From Setaria digitata (taxonomy: Eukaryota > Nematoda > Chromadorea > Rhabditida > Setariidae), in assembly GCA_003640385.1 (NCBI GenBank), contig RCAB01000220.1, forward strand, positions 35,837 through 99,836: a DNA stretch of 64,000 nucleotides. The letters are read 5' to 3'. Below are positions 1 through 13,908 of the stretch, in pieces (the first letter of the stretch is position 1; every line of letters starts with the position of its first letter). The translations under genes and the position numbers were made by a program. A model generated the notes under the pieces. That model did not search any database, was not told where the DNA came from, and saw nothing but the letters and a program-made list of their open reading frames with translations.

Positions 1-3000
1 CCCGATGCGGTGACAGGTAGGTCGCAAATCACTAGCACTACTACCACTACCAGTATTTCTAATTTCGTTGAAGATTTGGCCAAATCTTTTGGCTCTACTA
101 GCAGCACTAATTTCCCATGCACTGATTTAACAAATATAAACACAACAACTAAACATTTCCGTTTATGTAATTTCAAAAATATTCTACCACCCCATGGCAC
201 GGTGCAGAAAACTATCCCAATGACTGATAATCTTAGAGCTTCAATGAATCTTTCTGTTAATCATAGGAAACAGATTTCGAAAGATTCTGAAGATATTACA
301 GTTAAATTTAGACATGAATTAGGTAATACTGATAAAATGAAGCAGCAAAAGTCTGAGCAAAAGAAATATACGGAAAAGATCGTTGAAGCAGTGAGAACAT
401 GCAATCGACACTTGAAAGATGATGATTCTGAAGGAGAATTTGAGGAAATGTTTGATAGATTTCGAATAGCTCGTCATACTGATGATACATATGAAACAAG
501 CATTAGGATTGAATCAGAATGTAAGAATGAGACGAGAAATTTACCCCTTTTATTGTATGCAGCTGATGAGTGCATAAAAATGAATCAAGCTGAAATTGCT
601 TTATCGACTGATCATCCTGAATTATCGAGACAAAAGATCGGAAGCAATAAATCATCAAAAACCGCGGAAATCGGAATTGTACGAATAGATGAAGAAATGA
701 AAGGAAAGAAAGAAAATGACGAAAGGAAGATGTTTGTTGAACAGATGCTTCGCTCAGATGAAGAACGAGTGATACCGATTCAACAAATTCCAGTGCTACT
801 AGATTCAAGTAATTTTAGCAGTAGGGAGCAACTGTTCGTCGATACTCGAGAACAATACATCATGGGATTTAGTGTTAGTTGCTGTCCCACTCTAGCCAGT
901 TCATCAACACTTGTCGCTTACGACAATTCAAACCAAACAATCAATCGTCAATTCAGAAATACGGAATGCGTAAGTGATAGTCAAGAAATCAAGGAAGCTT
1001 TTCGACAGTCAAGTTCTTCACTTCAACATGAACCATCCGGCGGAAAGCAGTGGCTAGAAGGAAGAACAGAACGCAACGACATGCGTGAAATGCCTTTAAC
1101 GTGGGATGAAGAGGCTAGAAGTTGTGGACAACAATGTGAATTCAGAGAAGATTATAAACGAATGTGTTTGGAAGAATTCTTGAGCACTTTCTCAGAACAA
1201 CAGCAGAACCGATACGAGAGACCTACTACTTCCCCGATCACGGAAAATCGGGAACGATTTGCAAGTGAAATAAGAAGCGGTATTCAACGAGAATTTGAGG
1301 AGATGGGTGGTGAAGGTCGAGAAAGTATGAGAAGTGAATCAGAAGCAGATAAACTGCAAGGGAAGCTATATAATGCTACAAGTGAAACGCGTGTTGCAAT
1401 GTTGAATGCGGGTTTCGATCTTGATACAACATTACTTGTTACGCCAGAAGCAGAAATGCAATCAACGTTTGCGAAAGATCATAGCGTGACGACCAGTGAA
1501 TACTTTTCTGATGAACGAAGTTGGAGTACCACGACAGAATCATATTACAAGCTACGAGAAACATGTGTGGAACGTATATCTAGATCATTTGATGACGTAC
1601 ACAAAGCTTCGATGAAAGAAAGTGCTGAAGAACTGGATGAAATAAGCCAGAAATTCGATGCTGCGAAATGTTCTCGAACATCAGATGGAGAAATAAGCTC
1701 ACAGATGACACGCTCTTTGACGAGTAGTCTTGATGCCACTGCACTAAAAGAATTCCTTGTTGCAAAAGGGGATGAATTTAGCAATACTCCAAAAACAACA
1801 TCCGATGCTGGGAAATCTAGGGAATATCAAGCTTCACCTTCATCTCAATATCATGAATTAATACAGCAAAGAAGAAGTATTAAGAAAACTCCAGAAATAT
1901 TAACTATGGAGAAGAAAGGAGAAAGAAATACGAAGGTAGAGAAGGTATATGAACTTAACAAGAAGTATTACGATTTTATACCATCCTGCGAAACGACATC
2001 TGTATGTCATGCTAAGACTAAATTTTCATCAGTAGACTATGAAAAGCAGCACGAAATATTTCAGTCTAAGATGGAACGAAATGAATATGCTAGCATAGTA
2101 AACAGTAAAGCAGAAATGTCTCAGATACCTGAACAGAAAATAAGTTGTAATATTAGTAAAATAAGTGATCACCGAGCATTTTCGCCAACAACAGCTGTTG
2201 GGACACCAGTTTCTTCGTCACGAGAAATAACTGGAATTGATGAAACAATCAGTCTCGGAAAAAATAAACAATCAAAACGACAAATATCCAGTGAAACTGC
2301 ATTACTAATACAGCGTGACCTTTCAGCGACCTTACAGACGCTAACGACAACAGCTGAAGAGACCGACAGAGAAGTTTATTCTGAGGAAGCAGATGCACAG
2401 TTTGACGCTGTTGCGCATTTTCCAATTAAGCACAAGAATAAGTCACTTCTAAAGACAGCTGCTGTAACCGAAGAAGCAGCAGAATCAGTGATGGAGAAAG
2501 TTCATGCTGAATCGAAAGAAAAGATAATGCTAGAAGGAAAAGTGCTACAAAGTGTGAAGGAACGACAACATACTTTAACACAGTTTGAAACCGTTGAATG
2601 TCAGGTGGCAATTACAGGTACTTTCCGAGATTCAGAATTCCTGGAAGAAATGAAACAGTTAAAGGCAACAACTGAAAAGACGATAAGTACCGAACAGGAA
2701 TTACTGAAATGTGAAAATGAGGACGTAGCATTTTTGGTGCGACGAGATTCTGCTCACGCACATGCACATGAAGAATGTCACTGGATTGTTGAGGAGAAAG
2801 TAGTAAAACCTGAATTCTTTGCTAAGGCAAACGTTGAAGAAGCAGAAACAGAAGCAACGAAAAAAATAGTCAAATCCAGTCTTATAGATCGTCCTCTGGT
2901 TGCTCATGATGAAAAGATCAGTGCAGTAACAGATTATAGAAGAGTTGTATGTGAAGAATCAGTTAATAAAAGTGTTGACGAAAAAAGTTTAAAAAGAGTT

Positions 3001-6000
3001 CAAATGATGCTTCAAACAGTTCAAGCAGAATCCATTGATAATTCGGACTTCTTTGCTAATCAAGAAGCTCTCTCTGATACGGAAATCATCGTTGAAAGTA
3101 GAGAATATGAAGGCATAAAAAGAAATTTGGCACTTTCGGAAAAACAACTGGAGGAAATGTTGTCCAAGTTAGAAGAAAAAGTCGAACATATAGCAACTGT
3201 GAAAATTTCTAACAAGCAAATTGCGCTAGCAAGTGCTCCAGAATATAGTAACGAAGTGACTAGTTCAAGCGGTCTATTTCAACAGATTACAGTTCAAGAT
3301 ATAGCTGAACAGTGCACGAATATCATTGCTGAGAAGTTGAGACTTCAAGTTAGCATTAATGTACGATCTCCTTCAAGCGAGAATGCCACACAAGACATTA
3401 GTCTGGAAGCAGAAATGGATCAATGGAGCGTCGGAAAAGTTTTTCCAGAGGTGAAGATTGCTCGGGAATATTTGACGTTACAATCATCTACTGAAAATTT
3501 CATCACTCAGCAATCTTCACTGGAAAAAACTCTCGATAATTATGTAGAAGTCTCAACATGTATCAGAAGCGATAGAACAGAGCAAGCATATGCTATTTAT
3601 CCGGAAATCGGATATGAGCAGGAAGCACTGACTACTGCATGGAGTAAAATTCTGAGAAAAGCATCAACAGAAATTTCCATACCAGTTTTGAAAACAGAAC
3701 GAAAAAAATTACTAACTAAATCATCTACAGAAAAAGAAATCGAATTTTCGCAAATGATTGAAAAGATGGAATCTGCTGATGACACTGAGCAAAAGCTTTT
3801 CCTAAAGGAGACTGCTGATCTCGAAAAACAACTAATGATAGTTTCGGAAAGACGAGAGCAGTCACTCTTCAGTAAATCTCTTCATGAAGCATCATGCACT
3901 GCTATGCTATCAGACCTGGAAAGAAGTCAAGCTGAGGCATGCATAAATGAATTTGCTACTGCTGAGGTAATAACCACCGGTTCTTTCGTAAGACTGGAGC
4001 AGCAAGAAGTGGCAGAAAAAGCTGAAACACAAATAGCTACTTCGATGAAACTTGAAAGTTGTCTTGATACACAATTTGCCGGTTCAGAATTTGCTTCGCT
4101 GGAAAAAGAACTAAAATGCGACTGCGACAGCAAATTAGATGAAATCTATTCTGTCGTAGAGAAACCTGTAGAAACATTGATTCTGAATGTGAAAGGGACA
4201 AGTGAGGAAGTAAATAGCGTAGCAAACGTATTCGAAACACAAGAAGAGCATCTATCAAATGAACTTGTTTTCTCAGAGAAGGTATCTGACGCAGCTTCTT
4301 CAGCTATCCATGAATTTGGCAGCGAAGTTCAGCAGTACATGATGCACTGGGATACAGTTCAAAATTCGATGTCAGCAGAGGCATCTGTTGCAATTGTAGA
4401 ACTGAAAAGCGAAAATAGCACAGTTGATGCGATCAAGGAAGAAAATGTGCAAATTGATGAAGAAATGAAACATCGGGAATTCTCAGAATTGATGGATAAG
4501 ACAATTTTACTTAAACCATATGCATCTGAAACTGGTGAGTGGAAAATTGTGCAAGAGACCACTGAAGCTATATTTCAGCACTTTGACGAGCAGATAGCCG
4601 GAAGAAGCATAAGTATTGAGGTCGGATTTTCTGAGAAACAAAGCGGAATTTTCCGAGAATACAGTTGCACTGAGACGAAAGCTATCATCCATTTTGCAAG
4701 GATTCTAATGAAGAAATTTGAAAGTTATGAAGCGAAAATATCGAATAATATTAGTCGACAATGGGAAGAATGTTTGAATTTGAAAGCTAGCGAAGAATGC
4801 TTCAAGAATTTAGAGCAATCGCTAGTAAAATTTGAAGAACAGATCATAATGGATGAGCATATCTTACGTGAAGTAAACCAAGCTAAACTCAGCGTCCGTG
4901 TTGCTGCAAGTTCTGAAACATTCATAACGTTTGTCGATACGTTACATCAACAGTCGCAAGGCGAGCTTGTAGAAATGATCTTAAAAGATAGAAATCGAGA
5001 ATGGATCATCAGCGAGCGGTTTGTTGAAGAAAGTGAAGTAGCAAAACAGTTAGAGGCTATATGGGGTACCACTGTAAACGATTTTGATACTTCCATTAAT
5101 ATCTGTGAATCTAATCATGAACAAACTATGCTTAATACTACAGCTAGTCAAGAATTACAGTGGGAAAGTGAAAGTACGCTGTATCAGAAACCATCTCATA
5201 AGAATGCCTCCGCACTGTTTCGTACAATCACTGCTGTTTCAGGCGGTGAAAGACAGTTTAAAATAGAGTCTGAGATGAAAGAAAGTATCCTGACACGTCA
5301 ACAAGAAGAATTATTTGCTGAGAGCATGCAAAGAGCAGTATCTCGAGCTGAGGGTTTCAAGGCATCTGTTACGGAAAGTTCAGAAGTTAGGTCAGATGCC
5401 GGAATTTTGCTGATGCGTCGTTCGACACAGAAGATAGCTGAATGTGCTACACATGTTATTGGCGTTGTTTTAAAGCTAGAACAACAGCTAAAAACACAGC
5501 ATGCCCAAGAGATCAGTAATGAAACATGCGTGGAATTCTCGATACCGGCATCTAACGCAGCAGTGGAAGATAATATTCGCAAGCCGATCGTTAGCCGAGA
5601 TGTAGTAAGTCTGGAAACAACATTTGCGAAAGCGATAGCTTTGGAAGAAACGATGGAGCTAACAAAATCGTCTAAAGCATTAGCCGAAGCGGAAAGTATT
5701 TTGAAGGGAGTCAATAAAGATGCTGTAAATGAGAAACTGAAAGAAACAGATTCGGAGGGTTTCGAAATTTTGTCTCAGTGGACTACTGTTGATCGAGATC
5801 TGGAAGCAGAAATAAGACTACAACGTAGGCTCAATGTTGCAAGTATATTCTCGACCGTAGCAACTTGCGAAGAAGAAATTTCACTTAGCGAAACATGGAC
5901 AGCAACAGAAGCTATTTTAGATTCAAATATAACTAAAAGCTTAATTACATTGCATTACTGCCAGCGTGACTTCCAGATCGAATTTAAAGAAGTAAAAATT

Positions 6001-9000
6001 AGATTAGAAAGGTTTGGAAATGAAGAAAGCTGTGAGAAATTGTGTTGTGGTAAAAATTATGAAATGTTCCGCGTATCTGTACGTGAATCAACACTGGTAA
6101 AACTTAACGCAGTGATCAATCTTCATCGTATATCAAATACTTTACCAAAGCAATCAGCAAATGAATACATTTGGCGTGATCAGGAAATCATTAGAGCTAT
6201 TCCACTGTACGTCAAATGCGAGGATTCTGAAACAAATTTCGCAACTGTAGAAATTTTATTGGAACAATCAGTAGCACGAAAATATCTTGAAACAGTTCGA
6301 ATTTCAGCAAATTGGATAGAAGCAGAGATTTTTGAATGTGAACAAGCTGGAAATGAAAAATTCCGTACGATTGTTGAATTACAAGGAAAGCAATCAGCTT
6401 CTTCAGTGATAGAAGTATTATGGCCTGAAGCCAGGAAAGCTGATAATGTGATAGTTGATATGGAAGAATCTTTCGAGGATCAGATCATATTCTATACTGA
6501 GATAACTTGTGAACGATTAACATTTGCCGATGCCACTACGACAATTCATGTTAGCCAAAAGTACGAACCACAACTGTTAACAACCATTGGCACAAAAGAG
6601 GAAATTATAAATGAATTTAATGAATTTGGGACATCATCGCAGTCAAAGGATGCAACGCATGTGATAATTATAGGGAATAGAGGTGAATACTTGTCATTGT
6701 GGTTACAGGAAGCCAAAGAAAACTTTATTACAATAGGATTTCAATATAGCGAAGAGGAGCAAGTAGAAGAAATGATTGGTAATTTTGTTGAGAAACGCTT
6801 TGGTGGTAATTATCAGCTGATAACGAAAGCAGCACAAACGAAGGATCGTACTGCTAATGTGGCAATGTTACGTCCAATTGAAGATGAAGCAGTTCGTGAA
6901 ATTTTGACGGAAAACGTGAAAGATTCTGTATCAATGGATGTGTTAGCTTCAGTATCTAAAGCAACATTAATAGATATTAATTGGGAAAAAGCACAAGTAA
7001 CGCAAACAGCCTTAACACGACGATTTTGCTCGCGAAAAGCTGAACCAATCAGAAGTCGTTTTGTGGAAATTGTAGAAACCATTCATACAGTATATGCAGA
7101 ATTCAAAGTTAAACAAGCTTTATCGAATGTAGCAGCTATTTGGAAGATTCCAAATTATGGTGGACATTTGAAGCTAGATACAGAATCTGCAGAAGAAGTG
7201 TTTTCAGTACGTGAAATTGAATATCGCAAAAATGAAATAATTGAAACAATAGAAAAAAGAATACAACAAGCGGTAACTACAATATCACCGATATTATCAG
7301 TAGAACATGCCACTGAGGAGATTCAAGAAATTAGAATGGACTGGATAAAGCCAGCACATAGAGGTGAAGCTTGTTTATTCCGTAAACAAGCTAATAAAGG
7401 AATAGATGTAGTGGTGAAGCTAATTGAAACAATGGATGTAAAAGAATCTACCTATGTTCAGTTTGCACGAGAAGCAGAATGTTTAGAATTGGAGAAGATA
7501 ATAAGGGAAGCTCGATTTGGTGGAAAATTCTCTCATATTACAAATGCTTCAGAGGAAAATGAACTAAGAGTGATACGGGAACTTACAAGTAGCACTATTC
7601 GAGTTTCTCATTGTAGTATGTTGTTAGTTTCCGCAAACTTCAATCGTGGCACTTACTGTGAAACAATTGCTACAAAATCAGAATCTACAGATTTACCAGT
7701 GATTCTGCGGAATCCTGCAAATACTGGTGATGTCAGCTGTACTATACATCAAAAATTACTAATGAGGAATATATTGACGATGCAAGAAAGCGAAGCAAAT
7801 ATCTTGACTATTAATTTAAATTATAGCAAAGAAAGAGCCAAGGAAATTTCAGAGAAGACGATGCATTTGGCACGAAATGGTGGTTCATGTATACTTACAA
7901 CATCTGCTACAACAGAGGAAGAAAAATTGGTTCAGTGGATTCTGGAGAAACGACGTGATACCATTCTGCGTACTTCAGCACGAATTACTACCAAAAATGT
8001 TGTGAAAGCTGTTCCGTTATATACGATGGAATCGAAGTTCCTGGAAATTACTATTTATCCAGAACTTCAACATATCGTTAAAATGTTAGAAGCATCTAGA
8101 ACTTTGATGGCATCTAATCGTTATTCTCAAGAATTTTGGAGATTGCATGAAATGAGCGAAGAAAATGAATATTCGAATTATCATTTCAAGCAGGAAAACG
8201 TGATGGAATACATTGAAACGACTCTTGATCAGCATCGCTACGGTGGTTATCTAATGTTGAATACATCTGCAACGAAACAGTCTAATACAGATGCTTTCTT
8301 CCGATTGGAGACAAAATTGCTTACTGAAGCAGAAGTACAGTGTTTAGCACAAGTACCAAATAAAAGTACTCCAGTTATGCTCTCGACTAAATCAGCAGTT
8401 TCAGAGGAAAGTAGTCAACTGGTTAATCTCGAGCGGAATCTTGAAATTGAACAGGTAGCAATTACTCGAAAAGCAGCAAATATCGATAGGGTAAAATTGA
8501 TTGCAGTTGAAATTAGTGTCGAAACAGGAAGTATCGCTGTGCAGTATCGACGAAATGATGAGCATGAAGAAACGGAGAAGACAATACTTCTTGCACTTTA
8601 TGGTGGACATCAGAAATTAGAAACTTCAGCAACAGTTGAAATTATTGCTGATGTAAGTGATGAAATTGTATCAAAACATCCGCTATTTGCGCAAGCACAA
8701 TTACATCTAATTGTTGCAACCATTGGAAGCCCAGTGGAACTATCAACACTGTCAAGTAAAGCGGTAGAAAGTAATGACGACTATCATCTCAAGAAGGAAT
8801 ACATATTCGAGAGTGATACAGCGTTAACATTGCGTGCTGCCAACTATGCCTTTGCGAAATCTAGAACTAAGGAGAGTTCTACTGAAACGGAAATGCTCAC
8901 GACGCATTGGCAACGTGAAGAGAAATGCGAAGAAGCACGCTTGTGCATGATGGAGAAACGTTTCGGTGGAATCGTCCTTCTAACAACAAATTACGCTCAA

Positions 9001-12000
9001 GAATCTGTAATCATGTTTACGGTAAACTTGACTGCTTCACGGTCTAACTTTGAAAGGATTATTTATACATTACGTACAGCTCGTTATAGTTCAGAACAAC
9101 CCATACTTACAACCGCAGCCATTACGGAATTCTGTGATGAAGTTAGTTGCCATTTGAATCGTCCATCTGTTGACGACCAGTCAACGATTACCATTTACAT
9201 TGCTAATCAGATTGGGGCTCTGATTGTTCAACTAACCGAAAGTACTATCATTTCTGAAACCATTAATATGCAATATCAACGACAAAATGCAGTTGCTGAT
9301 GCATTTTCAGAAGTATTAGCGGAAGCTCGTTTTGGTGGATCACTGATTCTGAATACTTCAGCAACTGAAGAAGTATTCATCAGCATGCAGTGTTCGTTAA
9401 ATCCACAAGATTTGAAACAGCTTATGGTGCAACTGATTTTTGCGGATAAGAATCATGCATCTCACATTTGCCACTTTTTGGCAACTACAGAACGGTTTGT
9501 TGCGGCAAATGTACAACTTCAGAGAGACAGCGACTCATTTGACGTTGTGATCGTAAAATGTGCATCACGTGAAGGTGACAATCAACGCATCACATTTGCA
9601 GAATCATCAGAAATTAATGAATTCAGCAATTTTTTGTGGAAAAATCCGACCGAAATAAGCGCTGGACAAATCATTACGTTGAAAGAAATACATTACGGTG
9701 GCCGCATACAATTGAATACTAAGCATGCAAGTGAACAAACGATTACGTTCACTGATACATTACAGCAAAGTTTGATTAAGCTTGGCTCTAGTATTTCAAG
9801 AAAAACGGCAAATCGCGGCGAATCAGTTACGGTTTCTTGCTTAGCTTCTCAGGAAAATCAAGTATTTCTAGGCCTGGAGTTACAGGCTAAAAAAGTGGCA
9901 TATTTTGAGATTTCAACGGTCCGCGAAGCTCCAAATCATGAAACACCACAAAAATTGATCACTAACGAATCCAGTGAACTGATTTTGACAACCAATGTTG
10001 CATTGCAAAAATCCTTAGAGCACAAATCGACAGAAACCATTTCGAAGGCGAAATATTATGGTGGAATGATCGAATTAGAATGCAATGCTTCAATGGAATC
10101 ATACGTAAAATTACACAGTAGCTTGGAGTCCAGCTTACAGTTGAAGCAGCATGCTGAAGTAACGCTGATAATTGATGAAGCACACTACGGTGAGCATATA
10201 TTTATGAATCTGATGGCAACCGAAGAAACTATCTTCAATCTTGAAGTATCATTTGAGAAGCAACACGGAATGAGCAAGCAAACCTACACTGCTAAAGAAA
10301 TAAGCATCGCATTACCGGAAGTGCTAGAGACCTTGGAAAGTCTGGAATCAGCAGTAGAAATTGGAAAAATGGAAGTGCGGAGGCGTGTTAGTGAAATGCA
10401 TGTAGAGTCTGCTTTGAAATTAGCTAGACAATGCTTACCGGTTTCTTTGAAAACAGATTCCGCTGAAGAGACGTTCATTCGACATGAAGCAGAAATGCGT
10501 GTTAACGTGGAACGTATTGATGGTACGGTGGAAATTGAGAAATCAGAACGCGTAACGGAACGTGAACTACTGACCTGTGCGGAAAACGTTGATGTGACAT
10601 TGCGACACAAATCTTTAGATGAGGAACAAGAAGAAAAAGTGGAAAAACGGTTAGTGCATTCTAATAATTAACATGAATTTTTTTATTTTTCTTCATTAGT
10701 ACTGATTTTCTCGATCACTATATTCTCGAATATTTTTGCGTTCTTTCTAAATCACTTTTGATTTTGCATTAATCTCTTAAATAATTACATAAATGATTGA
10801 TTATTCGATATTACTTAACTTGTTCACTTTGATCACTTTGTAGAGTAAGTTTCGCAGCTGAAGTGACCGAGAAAACGATGTCAATGGATATGAGTGTAAC
10901 CGTGGAACACCGGGAACTTCCATCAATTGTGAAAAAACCAATGAAAAAAGAGCATCGCGGTCGTCGACCAACTTTACGACAAAATGAAGCTCCAAACTTG
11001 TATCCAATTTTGCCATCAATTTTTTTTTTTCACTTCAATAATTTATTTTTAAAACGATAACAATTGTTGGATAAATAAAATGGTATCAGTTTTAATTGAT
11101 GATAAAATAATTATAATTGTTAGAAAAAAATTAATTACTAATGTGATTTCATGAAATATTTCATCGTATCATTTCAATCATTCCTTATTTTCCTTTTTTT
11201 ATCTAATGATATTGTTATCATATTAAAAATTCTCGTAAAATAAGTCAATAAATTTATCAAAAAAAAAAAAAAATAAAATAAAGTAAAGTAAAATAAAATA
11301 AATAAATAAATAATAGCGCAAATTTTTTTTTTGGCAGTAAGATAGCACGCAAAAATTATACAAAATCAAAATAATTATGACTTCAAATCTAACTGATGGA
11401 TTTGGGATTTTTTTTTTAAAATCTGTTCTCGAAATTTGGTTGAAAATTTTTTTTAGCGTACCAGTACGTCGTAACAGCTTGGTATTAGCAATGGAACTTG
11501 GTGATGCCCATAATATTCCGCATTATAAAACCCTGGAAGATGTTATCAAAGGTATCAAAAAGGTAAATCTTCAAATGTCATTTAAAAGATAGCCTTTCTG
11601 ATTAAAAATAATTATTTCCAAGTTTTTTCAATGAATTACGATATTGCATTTTAAACTAACTACCTGACGTCTTGCGAATTCAGAAATTTCTGGTAAAAAA
11701 TATCTAATAAAATAAGAGAAAACTGCAGAAATAAGTTTTATTTTATTTTACTTCCCATTCCTATATTTTTATAGTTATTTTGAACAGATGAATATTTATA
11801 AAAATAATTAGTCGAGAATTCTATTACTCAAAAAATTTAGATATATATTTCAAAATTTATACTTTCCCAATTACAGAAATGAATAATTTCAGGCTGGTTT
11901 AGAATATTCGAATTTGATTTTCGGAATCGATTATACGAAGTCAAATAAATATCAGGGCGAACGGACGTTTGATGGACGTAATTTACATGACGTTAGTTCT

Positions 12001-13908
12001 GAAGAAATGAATCCTTATCAACAGGTACGTTCTTTTCATTTGAATTTTCCATCGTAATAATAAAATTTTTGTGTCAAAATCACAACAGAGGTATTAAAGC
12101 AAGTATTTCTAATTAACAAAATGGTAATAACTGGATTCTAGAGTGCTTTTTTCTTAAAATCTGATAACTTATTTTTATGCTCAATTTGAATGGAATTAGA
12201 GAGATATCAAGTTGAAATTTTTAAAGCTCTTAAAAAAATTGATAAAGAATTTGAAATTCTATGAAGTTCAAAAAAACTGATAGGTTATCGATATTGTTGG
12301 AAAGACACTATCATCATTTGATGCTGATGGTGTGATACCAACATATGGTTTCGGTGATGAAGATTCAAGGGATCAAGGAATATTCAATTTGCATGATAGA
12401 AATGATATGAATGCCGAATGTAATGGGTTTGAAGGTTAATTATTACGGTATCAGATATTTTTAAGTTATCTAAATGAATTTCATTTGCATTTAAAAAAAA
12501 AGATTACAATTTAGGTATGAAAAAAACTGAAACTTAGCTAAATGAAAGCAAATCTAATAGCAAGAAAAAAAAAATTTCAGAAGTATTAAAGATATACACC
12601 GATAAAACACCATCTATCCGGATGTCCGGTCCAACAAATTTTGTACCACTGATCGAACAGGTCCTTTCTTCTTCAGATTTTATTTTTAAGTTAAAAAAAA
12701 AAAAGTTAAAAATTTAAGTTAGAAATCAATCATTTCTTGCCATTTTTAATTATTAATTTTTTTCTTCGCAAAATTTTAATCTCTTCTAGTTTGAATTAAA
12801 ATTTATATATATTTGTTTATATTTTAAAATATTAATATTTCTCATAATATTTTAAATTAAAAAAAAAAAAAAAAAAAGGTTTTTATCTCGAAAATATTGC
12901 AATTTTAGATGTGTAATTATCGATTTAAATCTTAGAAAAAAACAGAAATTTGGAATAAATTTTATAATTTAATGAGCATAAAATGAAGCACATTTAAGGC
13001 AATATCAATTGTCCGTGAAAAGCATTCATATCATATTCTGGTTATTGTTGCCGATGGACAAGTAACAAATGAAAAGATCAATCAAAAGGCTATTGCCGCA
13101 GCATCACGATATCCTCTATCAATCATTATGTTTGTTTTGTTTCATTTCCTAAATTATCATTTTCAAATTAACTCTTAAATATATGTTTTAAGCTTAGAAA
13201 GAAGAAAGAAGAGAATATTAAATTTTCAAATTCAAAAGCTCAATTGCAATCTTAAAAGTACGAAAAAAGGAGTAAAATTTTGTAAAAATAAATTTAAAAA
13301 AAATTTTTTTTAATGCAAAATTTAGTATGCTTATCGAAGTTCTTTCCAGGGTTGGTGTTGGTGATGGACCGTGGAATATGATGACCAGATTTGATGAAAC
13401 ATTACCGAAACGAATGTTTGATAATTTTCATTTTGTTGATTTTCATAAAGTAAGTTAGTAAATGAAAAAGAAGGAAAAATAATTCTTAGAAGAAATTTGA
13501 AAAAAAAAAAACATTCCTTGTTAGCAAAAAAGGAGCTAAGATAGTGCGGGAAAGATTTCCATACACCGTTTAGAAAGTCATAAATCATTTAAAATTATTA
13601 CTTAAAAGTAATTTCAATACAAGGAGTTCAGGGAAAATTAGATTAATTTTAATTTATGAGAAACAATATATGAAATTATTGAAGTGCTGGAGAAAAAAAA
13701 AAAAAAAGTTAATAGATTCGCAATTTTTCTTCTCCGTAACTTTTTTGTTCTCTCAAATATTATTATCTGAAAATTTTACTTATTTAAGGTAATGTTTAAT
13801 GCTCCAAATCAGGAGGCATCATTTGCGTTTAATGCTCTCCTGGAAATACCGGATCAGTATAAAGCAATCAAGGAACTTGGCTTATTAAAACATTCACGAC
13901 GTGGCTAG
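1..13908 (+). CDS. Giant repeat protein ending in a copine-type VWA domain (5' end outside window)
   Basis: The frame is open from base 1, so the N-terminus lies upstream. Exons read: 1-10649, 10844-10999, 11457-11562, 11893-12024, 12284-12434, 12581-12660, 12999-13129, 13350-13449, 13789-13908 (TAG). All junctions keep phase, giving at least 3,874 residues. The unspliced ORF would stop at 10671, but a donor at 10650 and an acceptor at 10843 carry the frame on. Exon 1 is Glu/Ser/Thr-rich and mostly unrecognised, with a repeat of about 120 residues near its end. The last ~270 residues are a copine VWA domain: a metal-site motif DYTKS (DxTxS) in exon 4, SGPTNF in exon 6 and ADGQVTN in exon 7. 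Ordinary copines are about 550 residues with two C2 domains; none is visible here. C. elegans CPNA proteins also lack C2 domains, and CPNA-1 acts at muscle integrin adhesions. A muscle scaffold role is inference. Confidence is high for the copine end and low for function. Confidence 0.88.
6796..10230 (+). repeat. Protein-level repeat of about 120 residues with an [FYN]-GG-x4-L-x-T core
   Basis: A motif of the form R/H-F/Y-G-G-x4-L-x-T-x-A recurs in frame within the giant exon. Its first GG codon falls at 6802, 7159, 7519, 7879, 8242, 8602, 8965, 9334, 9697 and 10060, with a degenerate GE version at 10189. The spacing is 357-369 bp (119-123 codons), except the final 129 bp (43 codons). Between GG motifs, weaker copies with an A-N-x4-P-V-x-L-S-T core suggest that each 120-residue block is three units of about 40 residues. 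A degenerate block near 6430 (EAR then hydrophobics) suggests that the array extends upstream. DNA identity between copies is low, so the repeat is old and conserved at protein level. I do not recognise the fold; alternating hydrophobic residues would suit beta strands. Confidence 0.8.

Noticed and set aside
10863..11060. Separate small ORF after the giant exon
   Set aside because: It is copine-gene exon 2 (10844-10999) plus intron. Upstream phase agreement joins it to the giant exon.
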